34,791 nt of DNA from Marinomonas profundimaris (GCF_000508165.1 NZ_AYOZ01000016.1:1-34791); one strand, 5' to 3'. Positions 7,837 through 15,830 are shown, counted from the first letter of the stretch. Numbers and translations: made by a program. Notes: generated by a model from the sequence alone, not told the origin.

Positions 7837-9739
7837 GAGAAGTGTTTCCTAAGCGGGAATACGCTGAATGTTGAGGCAAGATAAGCTCGAACGTGACCGG
7901 CCAAGCCGTGTCAGCACGATGTTGAATATGACCGCCGTGTGCATCGATAATGCGGCGAACAATGGCCAACCCTAAACCGCTGCCACCCGCGCGTTTGGTC
8001 ATGAAAGGCTGAAACAACACCTCGCCTTGTAGGCTGTCATCGATTTCAGGCCCATTGTTGTGTACGAGAATCACCACGGCGTCCGCGTTCATTGTCGCCT
8101 CAATGCAGAGCTTCCCGTCCGGCTGATTACGTAAAAACGCCACGGCGTTGTCGATCAAGTTGATAAAAACTTGCTGAAGGCGCTGAGGGTCGGCTTCTAG
8201 TGCTATTGATTCGGGGATGTTTACCTCGCAGGAAATGCCTTCTAACTGAGCTTGCGCCACAATACTCTTCACCAAGGAACGCAATGGTGTCGTGCTGATT
8301 TGCAGTGTTAATCCACCGGAATACACTAGCATGTCGCTGACCAAACGATCCGCACGTTTCAGTTGAGTTTGAATATGCTGACGTGTTTCTGGCGGCGAAT
8401 CATAAGCCGCCATGGCGATAATATTGAGCGGATTACGCAATTCATGCGCCATCGCCGCTGACAAGCTGCCGAGCTCAACAAGGTGCTGTTCATCTAGGCG
8501 TTTTCGTTCCGCCACTGCCAGCGCCAAAGAACGTTCTAACAAACCACAGCTTGTGGAAAACAAGGAGCCAAACACTTCCGCCGTGAGCCTCATTCCTGGG
8601 CTCGCATCATTCCAGCCTATCAATAAAAAGCGCCAGCCCGACTCGGATCGAAACACACTCAGTGCCAATGTTTGTCCATTGTCTTCCTGCTGCGTCTCAT
8701 CAACAGAATCAAATCTTATATCTACGTTTTGCCTAACCTGAGAAGACAGTAAACGCTCACCAATGCCAATCAGCTGTGTCCAGTCTTGCGCTTCTTTTAA
8801 CTGACTCGACCACACTTCCAGCACGGTTTCATTCAATACCGCGCCAGGGTAAATAACGCGAGAAATAAGTCGATTTAGCGGCTGATAAATTAACGCTGAC
8901 ATCACTAACATCAGCAGGGAATACAGCCACAATTGCCAGCTCGGAACATCCGCCAGCGCCTGCAAACCAACGCGCCCAGACACCACACTGATCACGGCAA
9001 TCAAACACAGAATCACCAACATCATCGCCACCCAAAGCAAAGCACGGTTGGCGAAGGCATTGACGGAAAGAATTTGATAGCGCACCACGGCGTAAACCAA
9101 GAGCAACAAATACGTCGGCAACAACAACATTGGGTACGGAAACCAGCTGATGCCAAAGGAAGGAAACACAAAGCTGGTTGCTAACAACAAACCCCAAGCG
9201 CCCACACCAAACATGGCGAGAATCGAACGTTTTTTATTGCCCGAATGACGATACCAACCGAACAACAAAACACCATGCGCCAAGATGCCGATCAAGACGG
9301 TATACGCCAGATTCCACGTTCCTGCATCGGTAAAAATGAAGAAAGAACGCGTGTCTAAAGTGCCAATGGCGTCGCCCGCGCCCATCCACCAGCTTTGCAA
9401 TACCACAGCAAAACTGGTGACGTAAAACCACGGAACGGCTTGCAGCAGTCGATCAAGCATGACCTCCTTCGCCGCGCCAGAATTTACAAATCGAATGGCA
9501 AAATGCAGGAAAAACGTCGGCATCAGCGGGTTCGCTAAAATAATGTAAATCCCAATTCGCTCATAACCTTGGAACAAGACAACGTGGCCAAAACACCAAA
9601 TCGCCATCATGATGGCAAAACCCGCCAAGGCCTGTAGATCGCCTTGTTTTCGAGCGCGCCACAGCAGCCAAGCCGCCACCAGAAAACCACACACGCTGGA
9701 AACCAACATGGCCACTTCGAACAGTAATGAGAGCGTCAA
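7823..9739 (-). CDS. Membrane sensor histidine kinase with 7TM-type N-terminal region (PrsK-like)
   Basis: The 638-residue protein begins with about seven hydrophobic helices (residues 1-230) like the HisKA_7TM sensor region, then two more helices (235-255, 270-287). A cytosolic linker of about 130 residues that could be GAF-like follows. The kinase core has H432 in MAHELRNPL, an N box around NLIDNA (528-533) and a G box GGSGLGLAI at 585-593. The start codon is TTG, supported by GAGG 8 bases upstream (9751-9748); the next in-frame ATG (9709) lacks a ribosome site. It likely phosphorylates the downstream sigma-54 regulator. The signal may be membrane redox state or quinones, which is inferred only from the neighbouring oxidase genes. 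Confidence 0.88.
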   Translation of the reverse strand: MTLSLLFEVAMLVSSVCGFLVAAWLLWRARKQGDLQALAGFAIMMAIWCFGHVVLFQGYERIGIYIILANPLMPTFFLHFAIRFVNSGAAKEVMLDRLLQAVPWFYVTSFAVVLQSWWMGAGDAIGTLDTRSFFIFTDAGTWNLAYTVLIGILAHGVLLFGWYRHSGNKKRSILAMFGVGAWGLLLATSFVFPSFGISWFPYPMLLLPTYLLLLVYAVVRYQILSVNAFANRALLWVAMMLVILCLIAVISVVSGRVGLQALADVPSWQLWLYSLLMLVMSALIYQPLNRLISRVIYPGAVLNETVLEVWSSQLKEAQDWTQLIGIGERLLSSQVRQNVDIRFDSVDETQQEDNGQTLALSVFRSESGWRFLLIGWNDASPGMRLTAEVFGSLFSTSCGLLERSLALAVAERKRLDEQHLVELGSLSAAMAHELRNPLNIIAMAAYDSPPETRQHIQTQLKRADRLVSDMLVYSGGLTLQISTTPLRSLVKSIVAQAQLEGISCEVNIPESIALEADPQRLQQVFINLIDNAVAFLRNQPDGKLCIEATMNADAVVILVHNNGPEIDDSLQGEVLFQPFMTKRAGGSGLGLAIVRRIIDAHGGHIQHRADTAWPVTFELILPQHSAYSRLGNTSHDTK

Positions 9740-9775
9740 ACTGTAAACCTCGTTAACACCAATAAGTGTGGGAAT

Positions 9776-9792
9776 CGTAAACTTCTTTTACG
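9776..9792. promoter_or_regulatory. Inverted repeat, candidate activator site
   Basis: CGTAAA (9776-9781) and TTTACG (9787-9792) form a perfect inverted repeat with a 5-base centre. It lies about 93 bases upstream of the start predicted for the sigma-54 promoter at 9851-9867, a usual distance for an enhancer of this activator class. It is also 37 bases upstream of the kinase start codon, so autoregulation is an alternative. Confidence 0.4.
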
Positions 9793-9850
9793 GCTCACGC
9801 AAAATTAAAAATTTTTCCTTTAAAATCAAATAGATAAATTTATGGAAAAC

Positions 9851-9867
9851 TTGGCCTAGCGATTGCT
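9851..9867 (+). promoter_or_regulatory. Sigma-54 (-24/-12) promoter upstream of the cytochrome bd operon
   Basis: TTGGCC, then TAGCGA, then TTGCT gives the GG (9853-9854) and GC (9865-9866) dinucleotides separated by exactly 10 bases, and matches TGGC and TTGC in the consensus TGGCAC-N5-TTGCW. Transcription would start near 9878, upstream of the small gene at 9928. The divergent regulator carries GAFTGA, which strengthens the call. Confidence 0.65.
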
Positions 9868-9885
9868 CTTAGGTAAGTAACTTTA

Positions 9886-9899
9886 TTGATCTATCTCAA
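9886..9899. promoter_or_regulatory. FNR/Anr-like box
   Basis: TTGAT-CTAT-CTCAA matches nine of ten conserved bases of TTGAT-N4-ATCAA. It lies about 8-21 bases downstream of the start predicted for the sigma-54 promoter, where binding would block rather than help transcription. Alternatively it could activate a class II promoter with a -10 near CATTAT (9924-9929), but that start would fall inside the small gene. Confidence 0.5.
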
Positions 9900-9927
9900 T
9901 ATTTTTCTTATTAACGGAGTAGGCATT

Positions 9928-10044
9928 ATGAATACTGGCTTTTTTATGACTGAAATCATCGCACTTTTTAGCATTGTGGGCTTGGCATTATTTCCTTTGG
10001 CGTTACAGCAAATGCGCACAATTAGAACCAAAAAGAACACCTAA
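9928..10044 (+). CDS. Small single-helix membrane protein upstream of cydA
   Basis: A 38-codon gene not covered by usual length cut-offs. A strong ribosome site GGAGT (9916-9920) lies 7 bases before ATG. The product has a short N-terminal segment, one hydrophobic helix at about residues 8-27, and a basic tail ending RTIRTKKNT, so the C terminus should face the cytosol. It lies 56 bases upstream of cydA on the same strand and downstream of the sigma-54 promoter. Small single-helix subunits (CydX, CydH) are known partners of bd oxidases, so it may be an accessory subunit; I recognise no family. A leader peptide role is the alternative. Confidence 0.6.
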   Translation: MNTGFFMTEIIALFSIVGLALFPLALQQMRTIRTKKNT

Positions 10045-10100
10045 TGGTTTACGACTTATGCCTTTCATTCGTTTCTTTTGTTAAATAGGTTAATACTAAA

Positions 10101-11555
10101 ATGGACCTCGACGTCGCCATCTTATCTCGTATCCAGTTCGCTTTTACGGTGAGCTTTCATATCATCTTCCCCAGTATCACCATTGGTTTGGCCACGCTAA
10201 TCGCAATTTGGGAAGGCTTGTGGCTAAAAACTCATAACCCTTACTATTTGCAACTCGCTAAGTTTTGGATCAAACCTTTCGCCATCACCTTCGGCATGGG
10301 TGTGGTCTCTGGCATCGTGCTGTCTTATGAGTTTGGCACCAATTTTTCTAAGTTTTCTGAAATCACTGGCGCGGTACTTGGGCCATTGATGGCATACGAA
10401 GTCTTAACCGCTTTTTTCATGGAGGCCGGCTTCTTGGGGGTCATGTTGTTTGGTTGGCAGCGCGTCGGTCGTAAGCTGCATTTTTTCTCTACCCTTGTGG
10501 TCATGACCGGTACGTGGATTTCTGCGTTTTGGATTATTGTGGCGAACTCTTGGATGCAAACCCCCACTGGCTACAAAATCATTAATGGCAAATTTGAAGT
10601 CGAAAGTTGGATGGAAGTCATCTTCAATCCTTCAATGCCTTACCGTCTCACTCACATGGTCGTTGCATCGTTGATTACCGCAACCTTCGTGGTCGCTGGC
10701 ATTAGCGCGTATTACCTATTGAAAAAGAAGAACATTCCTTTCGCAAAAAAAGGCTTGTCCATGTGCATGTGGTTCGCCTTGGTACTCACGCCGCTGCAAG
10801 CGTGGATCGGTGACATGCACGGTTTGAACGTCAGAGAACATCAACCAACGAAACTCGCCGCAATGGAAGGTATTTGGCCAGCCGAAGAAGCAAACGTACC
10901 GCTGCTGTTGTTCGCAATGCCAAACATGAAAACCGAATCAAACGATTATGAAGTCGGCATTCCCAATCTCGGCAGTATGATCTTAACGCACTCTTGGGAT
11001 GGCGCAGTGCAAGGCTTGAAAGCCGTACCACCAGAAGACAGACCCAATGTGCCGCTGGTGTTTTGGTCTTTCCGTGTCATGGTGGGTATTGGATTTGGCA
11101 TGATGGGCATCGCTGTTTTGGCTCTGCTATTACGCCGCAAAGGTCGTTTGTTCAAGAATAAACCTTTCCTTGCTTTGGTCGCACTATTTACCCCTATGGG
11201 TGTCATTGCCGTGCTCGCTGGCTGGTACGTGGTCGAGATCGGTCGACAACCTTGGATCGTCTACAACTTGGTGCGTACTACTGAAATTGTCTCGCCATTA
11301 CCGCCGGAGCGCGTGCTCTTTACTCTGATTATGTTTGTCATTATTTACAGTTTACTGATCGGCGTTTATCTCTACTTCATGCGCAAGTTGATTAAGAAAG
11401 GACCTCCATCAATGACAGCATTAGAGCAACAACTCATCGGTATGAAAGCACCCGGTTACGCGTTGGCTTGGGTGAAAACATTGCAACATAAAGAACAGCA
11501 AACGAACGAATCACCAGCTAACGAATCACAAAACAAAACACAGGGAGATAAATGA
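10101..11555 (+). CDS. cydA: Cytochrome bd ubiquinol oxidase subunit I (CIO type)
   Basis: Subunit I of the quinol oxidase that reduces oxygen to water with high affinity in the cytoplasmic membrane. The 484-residue protein has likely haem ligands H20, H185 and M327, and the quinol-site residues K251 and E256 in TKLAAMEGIW. GRQPW is present after the WYVVEI segment. The short Q-loop and overall sequence suit the cyanide-insensitive CioA subgroup rather than the long-loop E. coli CydA. It is the first large gene of an operon with cydB and a DUF2474-like gene. Its own ribosome site is weak (AGGTTAA), so coupling with the small upstream gene is possible. Confidence 0.96.
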   Translation: MDLDVAILSRIQFAFTVSFHIIFPSITIGLATLIAIWEGLWLKTHNPYYLQLAKFWIKPFAITFGMGVVSGIVLSYEFGTNFSKFSEITGAVLGPLMAYEVLTAFFMEAGFLGVMLFGWQRVGRKLHFFSTLVVMTGTWISAFWIIVANSWMQTPTGYKIINGKFEVESWMEVIFNPSMPYRLTHMVVASLITATFVVAGISAYYLLKKKNIPFAKKGLSMCMWFALVLTPLQAWIGDMHGLNVREHQPTKLAAMEGIWPAEEANVPLLLFAMPNMKTESNDYEVGIPNLGSMILTHSWDGAVQGLKAVPPEDRPNVPLVFWSFRVMVGIGFGMMGIAVLALLLRRKGRLFKNKPFLALVALFTPMGVIAVLAGWYVVEIGRQPWIVYNLVRTTEIVSPLPPERVLFTLIMFVIIYSLLIGVYLYFMRKLIKKGPPSMTALEQQLIGMKAPGYALAWVKTLQHKEQQTNESPANESQNKTQGDK

Positions 11556-12565
11556 TGGATTTGGCTCTTTTCTACTTCCTTGTCTTAGGTTTCGCCATTT
11601 TTATGTACGTATTGCTGGATGGCTTCGACCTTGGCATTGGCATTCTCTACCCTTGGTTTAACCAAGATAGCGAACGCGATCACTTAATGCGTTCTATTTC
11701 ACACGTTTGGGATGGCAACGAAACCTGGTTGGTGTTTGGCGGAGTGGTGTTATTTGCCGCGTTTCCCGCCGCTTACGCTGGCATTACTTCAACCTTTTAT
11801 CTGCCCATTATGTTGATGCTGTTTGCGCTGATCTTTCGCGGTGTAGCGTTTGAATATCGTTTCAAATCCGACACATCTCGACCTTATTGGGATGTCGCCT
11901 TTAGTGCGGGTTCAGCGATCGCGGCATTTTGCCAAGGCATGCTGCTGGGTTCGCTCGTACAGGGCGTTCCGGCCGATGTCGACAGTTTATCCAGCTTGCA
12001 TTGGGTCACGCCATTTTCTATCCTCACTGGTTTTTCTGTGATGGCCGGTTATGCACTATTGGCCGCGTGTTACTTGTTCATGAAAAGTCGCGGACGCATT
12101 CAAACCCATTCGGCCAAACTGGCAAAGCGGCTCTTGCTCATCACTATTTTAGCCATGGTCATTGTGAGTTTATGGACAGTAGCCAGCCAAGTAGACATTC
12201 GTCAGCGCTGGTTTTCTGGCTTCAACTTTTTATGGCTGTCGCCCTTGCCTATTATTACCTTGCTTGTCGCCGTGTTGGCGTGGAGAGACTTACACCGTCA
12301 TTCGGAGGGTAAAAACCACCACGAAGGTCGACCTTTTTGGTGCGCCGCCACGCTCTTTTTACTCGGCTTTGCCGGTCTGGTTGTCGGGTTATTCCCTTAC
12401 CTGATCCCAAGACAATTAACCTTTATAGACGCCGCGTCACCAGACAGCAGTTTACTTTTCCTCTTACCTGGCATTTGTATTTTTGTGCCGCTGATTTGCG
12501 CTTACACCTTTTGGGGTTATCGCGTCTTTGCTGGCAAAGTGGAAGATTATCAGGAGGGTTACTGA
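11555..12565 (+). CDS. cydB: Cytochrome bd ubiquinol oxidase subunit II (CIO type)
   Basis: Subunit II of the bd oxidase, a multi-helix membrane protein of 336 residues. It shows the typical N-terminal LDGFDLGIG motif, then HVWDGNETWLVFGG, and GVAFEYRFK. The reading frame has two adjacent ATG codons at 11552 and 11555. GGGAG at 11543-11547 lies 4 bases from the first and 7 from the second, so I choose the second. It overlaps the cydA stop by one base (TGATG), and its own stop overlaps the start of the 44-residue gene the same way. Confidence 0.95.
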   Translation: MDLALFYFLVLGFAIFMYVLLDGFDLGIGILYPWFNQDSERDHLMRSISHVWDGNETWLVFGGVVLFAAFPAAYAGITSTFYLPIMLMLFALIFRGVAFEYRFKSDTSRPYWDVAFSAGSAIAAFCQGMLLGSLVQGVPADVDSLSSLHWVTPFSILTGFSVMAGYALLAACYLFMKSRGRIQTHSAKLAKRLLLITILAMVIVSLWTVASQVDIRQRWFSGFNFLWLSPLPIITLLVAVLAWRDLHRHSEGKNHHEGRPFWCAATLFLLGFAGLVVGLFPYLIPRQLTFIDAASPDSSLLFLLPGICIFVPLICAYTFWGYRVFAGKVEDYQEGY

Positions 12566-12699
12566 TGCTAAAACGCCTTCAAGCTAAACTGGCCAAACTC
12601 AAGTCATGGCAATGGTTTTTGCTTCTTTATTTAGCGGGTTTTGTTGCCGTATTCTCAGCATCGTATGGCATTAAGCTATTGATGACAGGGCTGCCTTAG
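12565..12699 (+). CDS. DUF2474-like small cytochrome bd accessory protein
   Basis: A 44-residue protein with a basic N terminus (KRLQAKLAKLK) and one hydrophobic helix at about 17-40 after a WQWF motif. The ATG shares a base with the cydB stop (TGATG), and GGAGG lies about 8 bases upstream, so translation is coupled. Small proteins of the DUF2474 type occupy this place after CIO-type cydAB operons and are thought to be structural subunits like CydX. The family assignment is from size, position and the aromatic-rich helix start, not from a search. Confidence 0.8.
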   Translation: MLKRLQAKLAKLKSWQWFLLLYLAGFVAVFSASYGIKLLMTGLP

Positions 12700-12715
12700 C
12701 GGCTCGTCTTGCTCC

Positions 12716-12758
12716 AAAAAAAGCCACCCACTCAAGTTAGATTGAATGGGTGGCTTTT
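12716..12758. terminator. Bidirectional terminator between cyd operon and TRAP genes
   Basis: AAAAGCCACCCA (12719-12730) pairs with TGGGTGGCTTTT (12747-12758), and TCAA/TTGA extends the stem inside after one mismatch, leaving a 6-base loop. The plus strand ends in TTTT. The minus strand ends in a run of seven T (complement of 12716-12722). It serves the convergent operons on both sides. Confidence 0.9.
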
Positions 12759-12770
12759 CTATTGTGCTAT

Positions 12771-12842
12771 CGAATTACCGAGCTACCGAATGATCGAATT
12801 ACTGAGCTATCGAAGGATCGAATTACTGAGCTATCGAATGAT
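12771..12842. repeat. 24-bp tandem repeat, three copies
   Basis: Units at 12771-12794, 12795-12818 and 12819-12842 share the form CGAATTACTGAGCTATCGAA plus GGAT or TGAT; the second and third differ at one base. A partial copy (CGAATTA) continues over the TRAP permease stop codon, and CTAT precedes the first unit. TCGAA recurs within each unit. Because 24 is a multiple of three, both strands stay open and give misleading reading frames with repeated residues. Confidence 0.9.
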
Positions 12843-12846
12843 CGAA

Positions 12847-14790
12847 TTAGACTTTCGCGTCGGTGGCTGCCATCGTGTCCGCTTTCGGTTGAATGCAGGC
12901 CTTGAACAGCAATCCAGAGAATAATACAAACCCAATCACTCGCGCGCCCAGAACCGCAACAGACAAGTCGGTTGCCGCTGCTGGCCAAGCAATGAGCACC
13001 GCCGCGACAACGTACAACAATCGAGTAACCCACGATAAATTCACTCGCAACCAGCCGGAAAAGCCAATGCTCATCGATGTCGTTGCCAAGGTGGCAAAGG
13101 TGATTGCCGCCACAATGCTTTCGGTCGAACCGATTAACAACACACCCGGCATGGTGACGAATAAGAACGGCACCAAGAGCTTCACAAAGCCTAATCGCAT
13201 GGATTCCACCGCGGTTTCATTTGGCTGTGCACCCGATATTGTCGCCGCCGCATAAGCTGCTAAGGCAACCGGTGGTGTAATGGCCGACACCAAGCCAAAG
13301 TAAAAAATGAACATGTGCGCAGACAAGATTTCCATGCCCAGTTGTGTCATCGCTGGCGCCACCAATACTGCGAGCAATAAATACGCAGCGGAAGTAGGCA
13401 AGCCCATTCCCAAGACAAACGAGGCCAACGCGGTGAGCAATAAAACGGCCCACAAGTTGCCATCGCCAAGCTCAATGATCAAACCTGATAACATCAACCC
13501 CATGCCTGTGAGGTTCAAAATGCCAATGATCACACCTGCGGCGGCTACCGCGGCGACAATCGGCAATGTACAGGTTAAGGTTTCCTTGCAAGCGTCAATA
13601 ATATCGACAGCATTAATGCGTGTGGCTTTCTTCCAAGGACACACCAACAAACCCGCCACAATCCCCATCACCGCCGCTTGGGTGGGCGACTTTCCGGAGA
13701 TCATCAGCGAGATCAACACCACCAGCGGCAGCAACAAATAGCTTTTTGTTTTCAGGGTTTCAAGCAGTAACTGCAAGCCCGCTTCCGTGTCTCTTGCTAA
13801 GTTAAGACGCCCTGCTTCGAGTCGAACGGAAATCATCAAGGCTAAGATGTACAACAGCGCAGGTACCAAGGCGGCTAACGCCACTTCGGCATAAGGAATA
13901 CCAATCATTTCCGCCATCAAAAAAGCCGCCGCGCCCATGACTGGCGGCATAATTTGCCCCGCTGATGACGCGGCAGCCTCTATCGCTCCGGCTAATTTTG
14001 CACTGTAGCCAACACGTTTCATTAAGGGAATCGTAAAGGTACCTGTCGTCACCACATTTGCCACCGCGCTGCCGTTCAGCGAACCCAATAACGCGCTAGA
14101 TAACGCCGCTGACAACCCCGGACCGCCTTGTACTCGTCCCGTCAGACCGCGGGCTATATTAACAAATACTTCCCCTGTGCCGATCTTGGTTAAAATGGCA
14201 CCAAACAAACTAAACAGGAAAATATACTCAACGGCGACGCCCATCGGCACACCGTAAACACCCTCGGTTGATAGCATTAACGTTGAGGCCAAACGACTTA
14301 AATCGTAACCGCTGTGACCGTATTTCCCAGGAATCAAATCACCGAAATAAGCGTACAGAAACGCCGCCGTCATTAAGGTGATCAACGCCCAACCAACGGC
14401 CATTCTGACAAAGACAAACACCACGGCAATCAAAGCCAGAAATACCCACTTATCCTGCCCAATCGACATGGCGCCACGCATGATAATGTCGATATAGTAA
14501 TGCCATAAATATGGCCCAGGCACTAAGGCAATCAGTGCCAGTAAATAAAATGCGCTTCGACTCACTGCACTTTTGTATCGCAACGCGTAAAACAACATGG
14601 CTGCGCCAGCGACTAATGAGAAAAACAACGACCTCAATAGCAACGCCGTAATACCGCCGTAATAGGCGCCATAAAGTACAAGCCCAGCAATGCCCACGGC
14701 AATAACACTAAACAGGATAGAAACCGACAGACGTTCTTTTTCACCGGTAAAAGTAGATTCAAGCTGCAAACTTTGTAGGCTTGTCTTCAT
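12847..14790 (-). CDS. TRAP transporter fused permease (TAXI type)
   Basis: The 647-residue protein joins the small (DctQ-like) and large (DctM-like) membrane subunits of a TRAP transporter, as is usual in TAXI systems. The N-terminal third is hydrophobic helices; the DctM part includes GSLNGSAVANVVTTG near the middle, GQIMPPVMGAAAFLMAE, and GMGLPTSAAYLL in the second repeat. It imports an organic acid or similar solute with an ion gradient; the substrate cannot be read from sequence. The ATG at 14790 has AGGAG 7 bases upstream. It starts 10 bases after the binding-protein stop, so both are one operon. Confidence 0.93.
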   Translation of the reverse strand: MKTSLQSLQLESTFTGEKERLSVSILFSVIAVGIAGLVLYGAYYGGITALLLRSLFFSLVAGAAMLFYALRYKSAVSRSAFYLLALIALVPGPYLWHYYIDIIMRGAMSIGQDKWVFLALIAVVFVFVRMAVGWALITLMTAAFLYAYFGDLIPGKYGHSGYDLSRLASTLMLSTEGVYGVPMGVAVEYIFLFSLFGAILTKIGTGEVFVNIARGLTGRVQGGPGLSAALSSALLGSLNGSAVANVVTTGTFTIPLMKRVGYSAKLAGAIEAAASSAGQIMPPVMGAAAFLMAEMIGIPYAEVALAALVPALLYILALMISVRLEAGRLNLARDTEAGLQLLLETLKTKSYLLLPLVVLISLMISGKSPTQAAVMGIVAGLLVCPWKKATRINAVDIIDACKETLTCTLPIVAAVAAAGVIIGILNLTGMGLMLSGLIIELGDGNLWAVLLLTALASFVLGMGLPTSAAYLLLAVLVAPAMTQLGMEILSAHMFIFYFGLVSAITPPVALAAYAAATISGAQPNETAVESMRLGFVKLLVPFLFVTMPGVLLIGSTESIVAAITFATLATTSMSIGFSGWLRVNLSWVTRLLYVVAAVLIAWPAAATDLSVAVLGARVIGFVLFSGLLFKACIQPKADTMAATDAKV

Positions 14791-14800
14791 GATCGCGCTC

Positions 14801-15736
14801 CTATTTACCGCTTACTTCATCGAAGTATTTTTTCGCACCAGGGTGCAAGGCAATCGGTGTGTATTTCGCCGTTTTCAAGGAAATCGCTTTCGCCTGTGGA
14901 TGAATCTGTCCAAGCTCGTCTAGATTGTCGAAAATCGCTTTGGTGATGTTATACACCGTGCTCTGATCTTCCTTACCACTGGTAAACAAAATCGCAGGAT
15001 CGTTAATCATAGTAACGGGAGAAGTCTGATCCGGGTACGTTCCGACTGGAAGCGAGTAAGCCTGATAGAAAGGGTATTTTTGAATCAAGCTTTCTAACTT
15101 TTCAATCTTGGCAGACAGCAGCTTCATGTCAGTTTGTGAATCCAAATCGATCAATGACGCCGTTGGCGCGCCCGCTAATACAACGGTCGCATCCACTTGT
15201 CCGTTTATTAATGCTTTAACGCCTTCATTGTAAGAAAGGAAGCGTGGCGTGATGTCTTTAAATACCCCGTATTCTTGTAGCAAACGCGTCGCCAGTACGG
15301 CGGCATTACTGCCTGGAGGCCCCATGCTGACTCGCTTGCCTTTCAATTCTTCGAACGAGTTAACACCGGTACCCGACTTAGTCGCAATTTGAAGTACCGC
15401 AGGATACAAATACGCTATGCCAGCCACATCCAGCGGCCCGCTGACTTTAAATGGGCCTTGGCCATTTTTGGCTTCATACAGGGTTGAAGAGGAAGACAAG
15501 CCTAAGGTCATTTGACCTGCGGCAACACGGTGATTGTTTTCAACCGACGCGCCCGTGACTTCCGCTCGTGCCGTGGTGTTATCCATGTGTTTATTGATGC
15601 TTTCTGAAATCCCAGCACCAATGACATAAAACAAACCGCCTGTTCCGCCCGTTCCAATGGAAACGCGATCAGCTGCCATTGCGGAAGTGACCAAAGTGGC
15701 GCATAACGCGCTCGCGATGAATACTTTTTTAAACAT
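14801..15736 (-). CDS. TAXI-family TRAP solute-binding protein
   Basis: A 311-residue periplasmic binding protein that captures substrate for the fused permease. It has a signal peptide (about residues 1-22, ending SAMA before ADRVSIG), then the family-typical IGTGGTGGLFYVIGAG near the mature N terminus and GASVENNHRVAAG. The frame extends to an ATG at 15748, but a GGAGA site lies over that codon and 6 bases before the ATG at 15736, so the start is at 15736. The gene is preceded by a promoter region with a striking direct repeat. Confidence 0.93.
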   Translation of the reverse strand: MFKKVFIASALCATLVTSAMAADRVSIGTGGTGGLFYVIGAGISESINKHMDNTTARAEVTGASVENNHRVAAGQMTLGLSSSSTLYEAKNGQGPFKVSGPLDVAGIAYLYPAVLQIATKSGTGVNSFEELKGKRVSMGPPGSNAAVLATRLLQEYGVFKDITPRFLSYNEGVKALINGQVDATVVLAGAPTASLIDLDSQTDMKLLSAKIEKLESLIQKYPFYQAYSLPVGTYPDQTSPVTMINDPAILFTSGKEDQSTVYNITKAIFDNLDELGQIHPQAKAISLKTAKYTPIALHPGAKKYFDEVSGK

Positions 15737-15762
15737 GGGTTTCTCCATTATTATTTTTGTTG

Positions 15763-15811
15763 TTTATATTGCAAGGTCACTGTAACGAGGAAACCTTTCA
15801 CCAACCTTTCA
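15763..15811 (-). promoter_or_regulatory. TRAP promoter with OmpR-type direct repeat
   Basis: On the minus strand the 9-base word TGAAAGGTT occurs twice without mismatch (15811-15803 and 15800-15792), 11 bases apart. TATAAA (15768-15763) is a good -10, while the -35 region 17 bases upstream (about TCCTCG) is poor. The repeat covers about -36 to -55 from the predicted start near 15756. Period-11 direct repeats next to a weak -35 are typical of OmpR-family activators, and an OmpR-type regulator is encoded at 18372-19043. Confidence 0.55.
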
Positions 15812-15830
15812 TGGCGCATCAACAAAATAT

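Noticed and set aside
6472..9739. Full PEP-CTERM/exosortase regulatory locus
   Set aside because: The kinase and regulator resemble PrsK/PrsR, but no exosortase, PEP-CTERM protein or polysaccharide genes are present.
12709..12924. Reading frame with repeated YRMIELLS-type residues
   Set aside because: It is produced by the 24-bp tandem repeat, runs through a terminator and overlaps the TRAP permease end.
12767..13033. Minus-strand frame with repeated IRSFDSSV-type residues
   Set aside because: Also generated by the 24-bp repeat and by overlap with the real TRAP gene.
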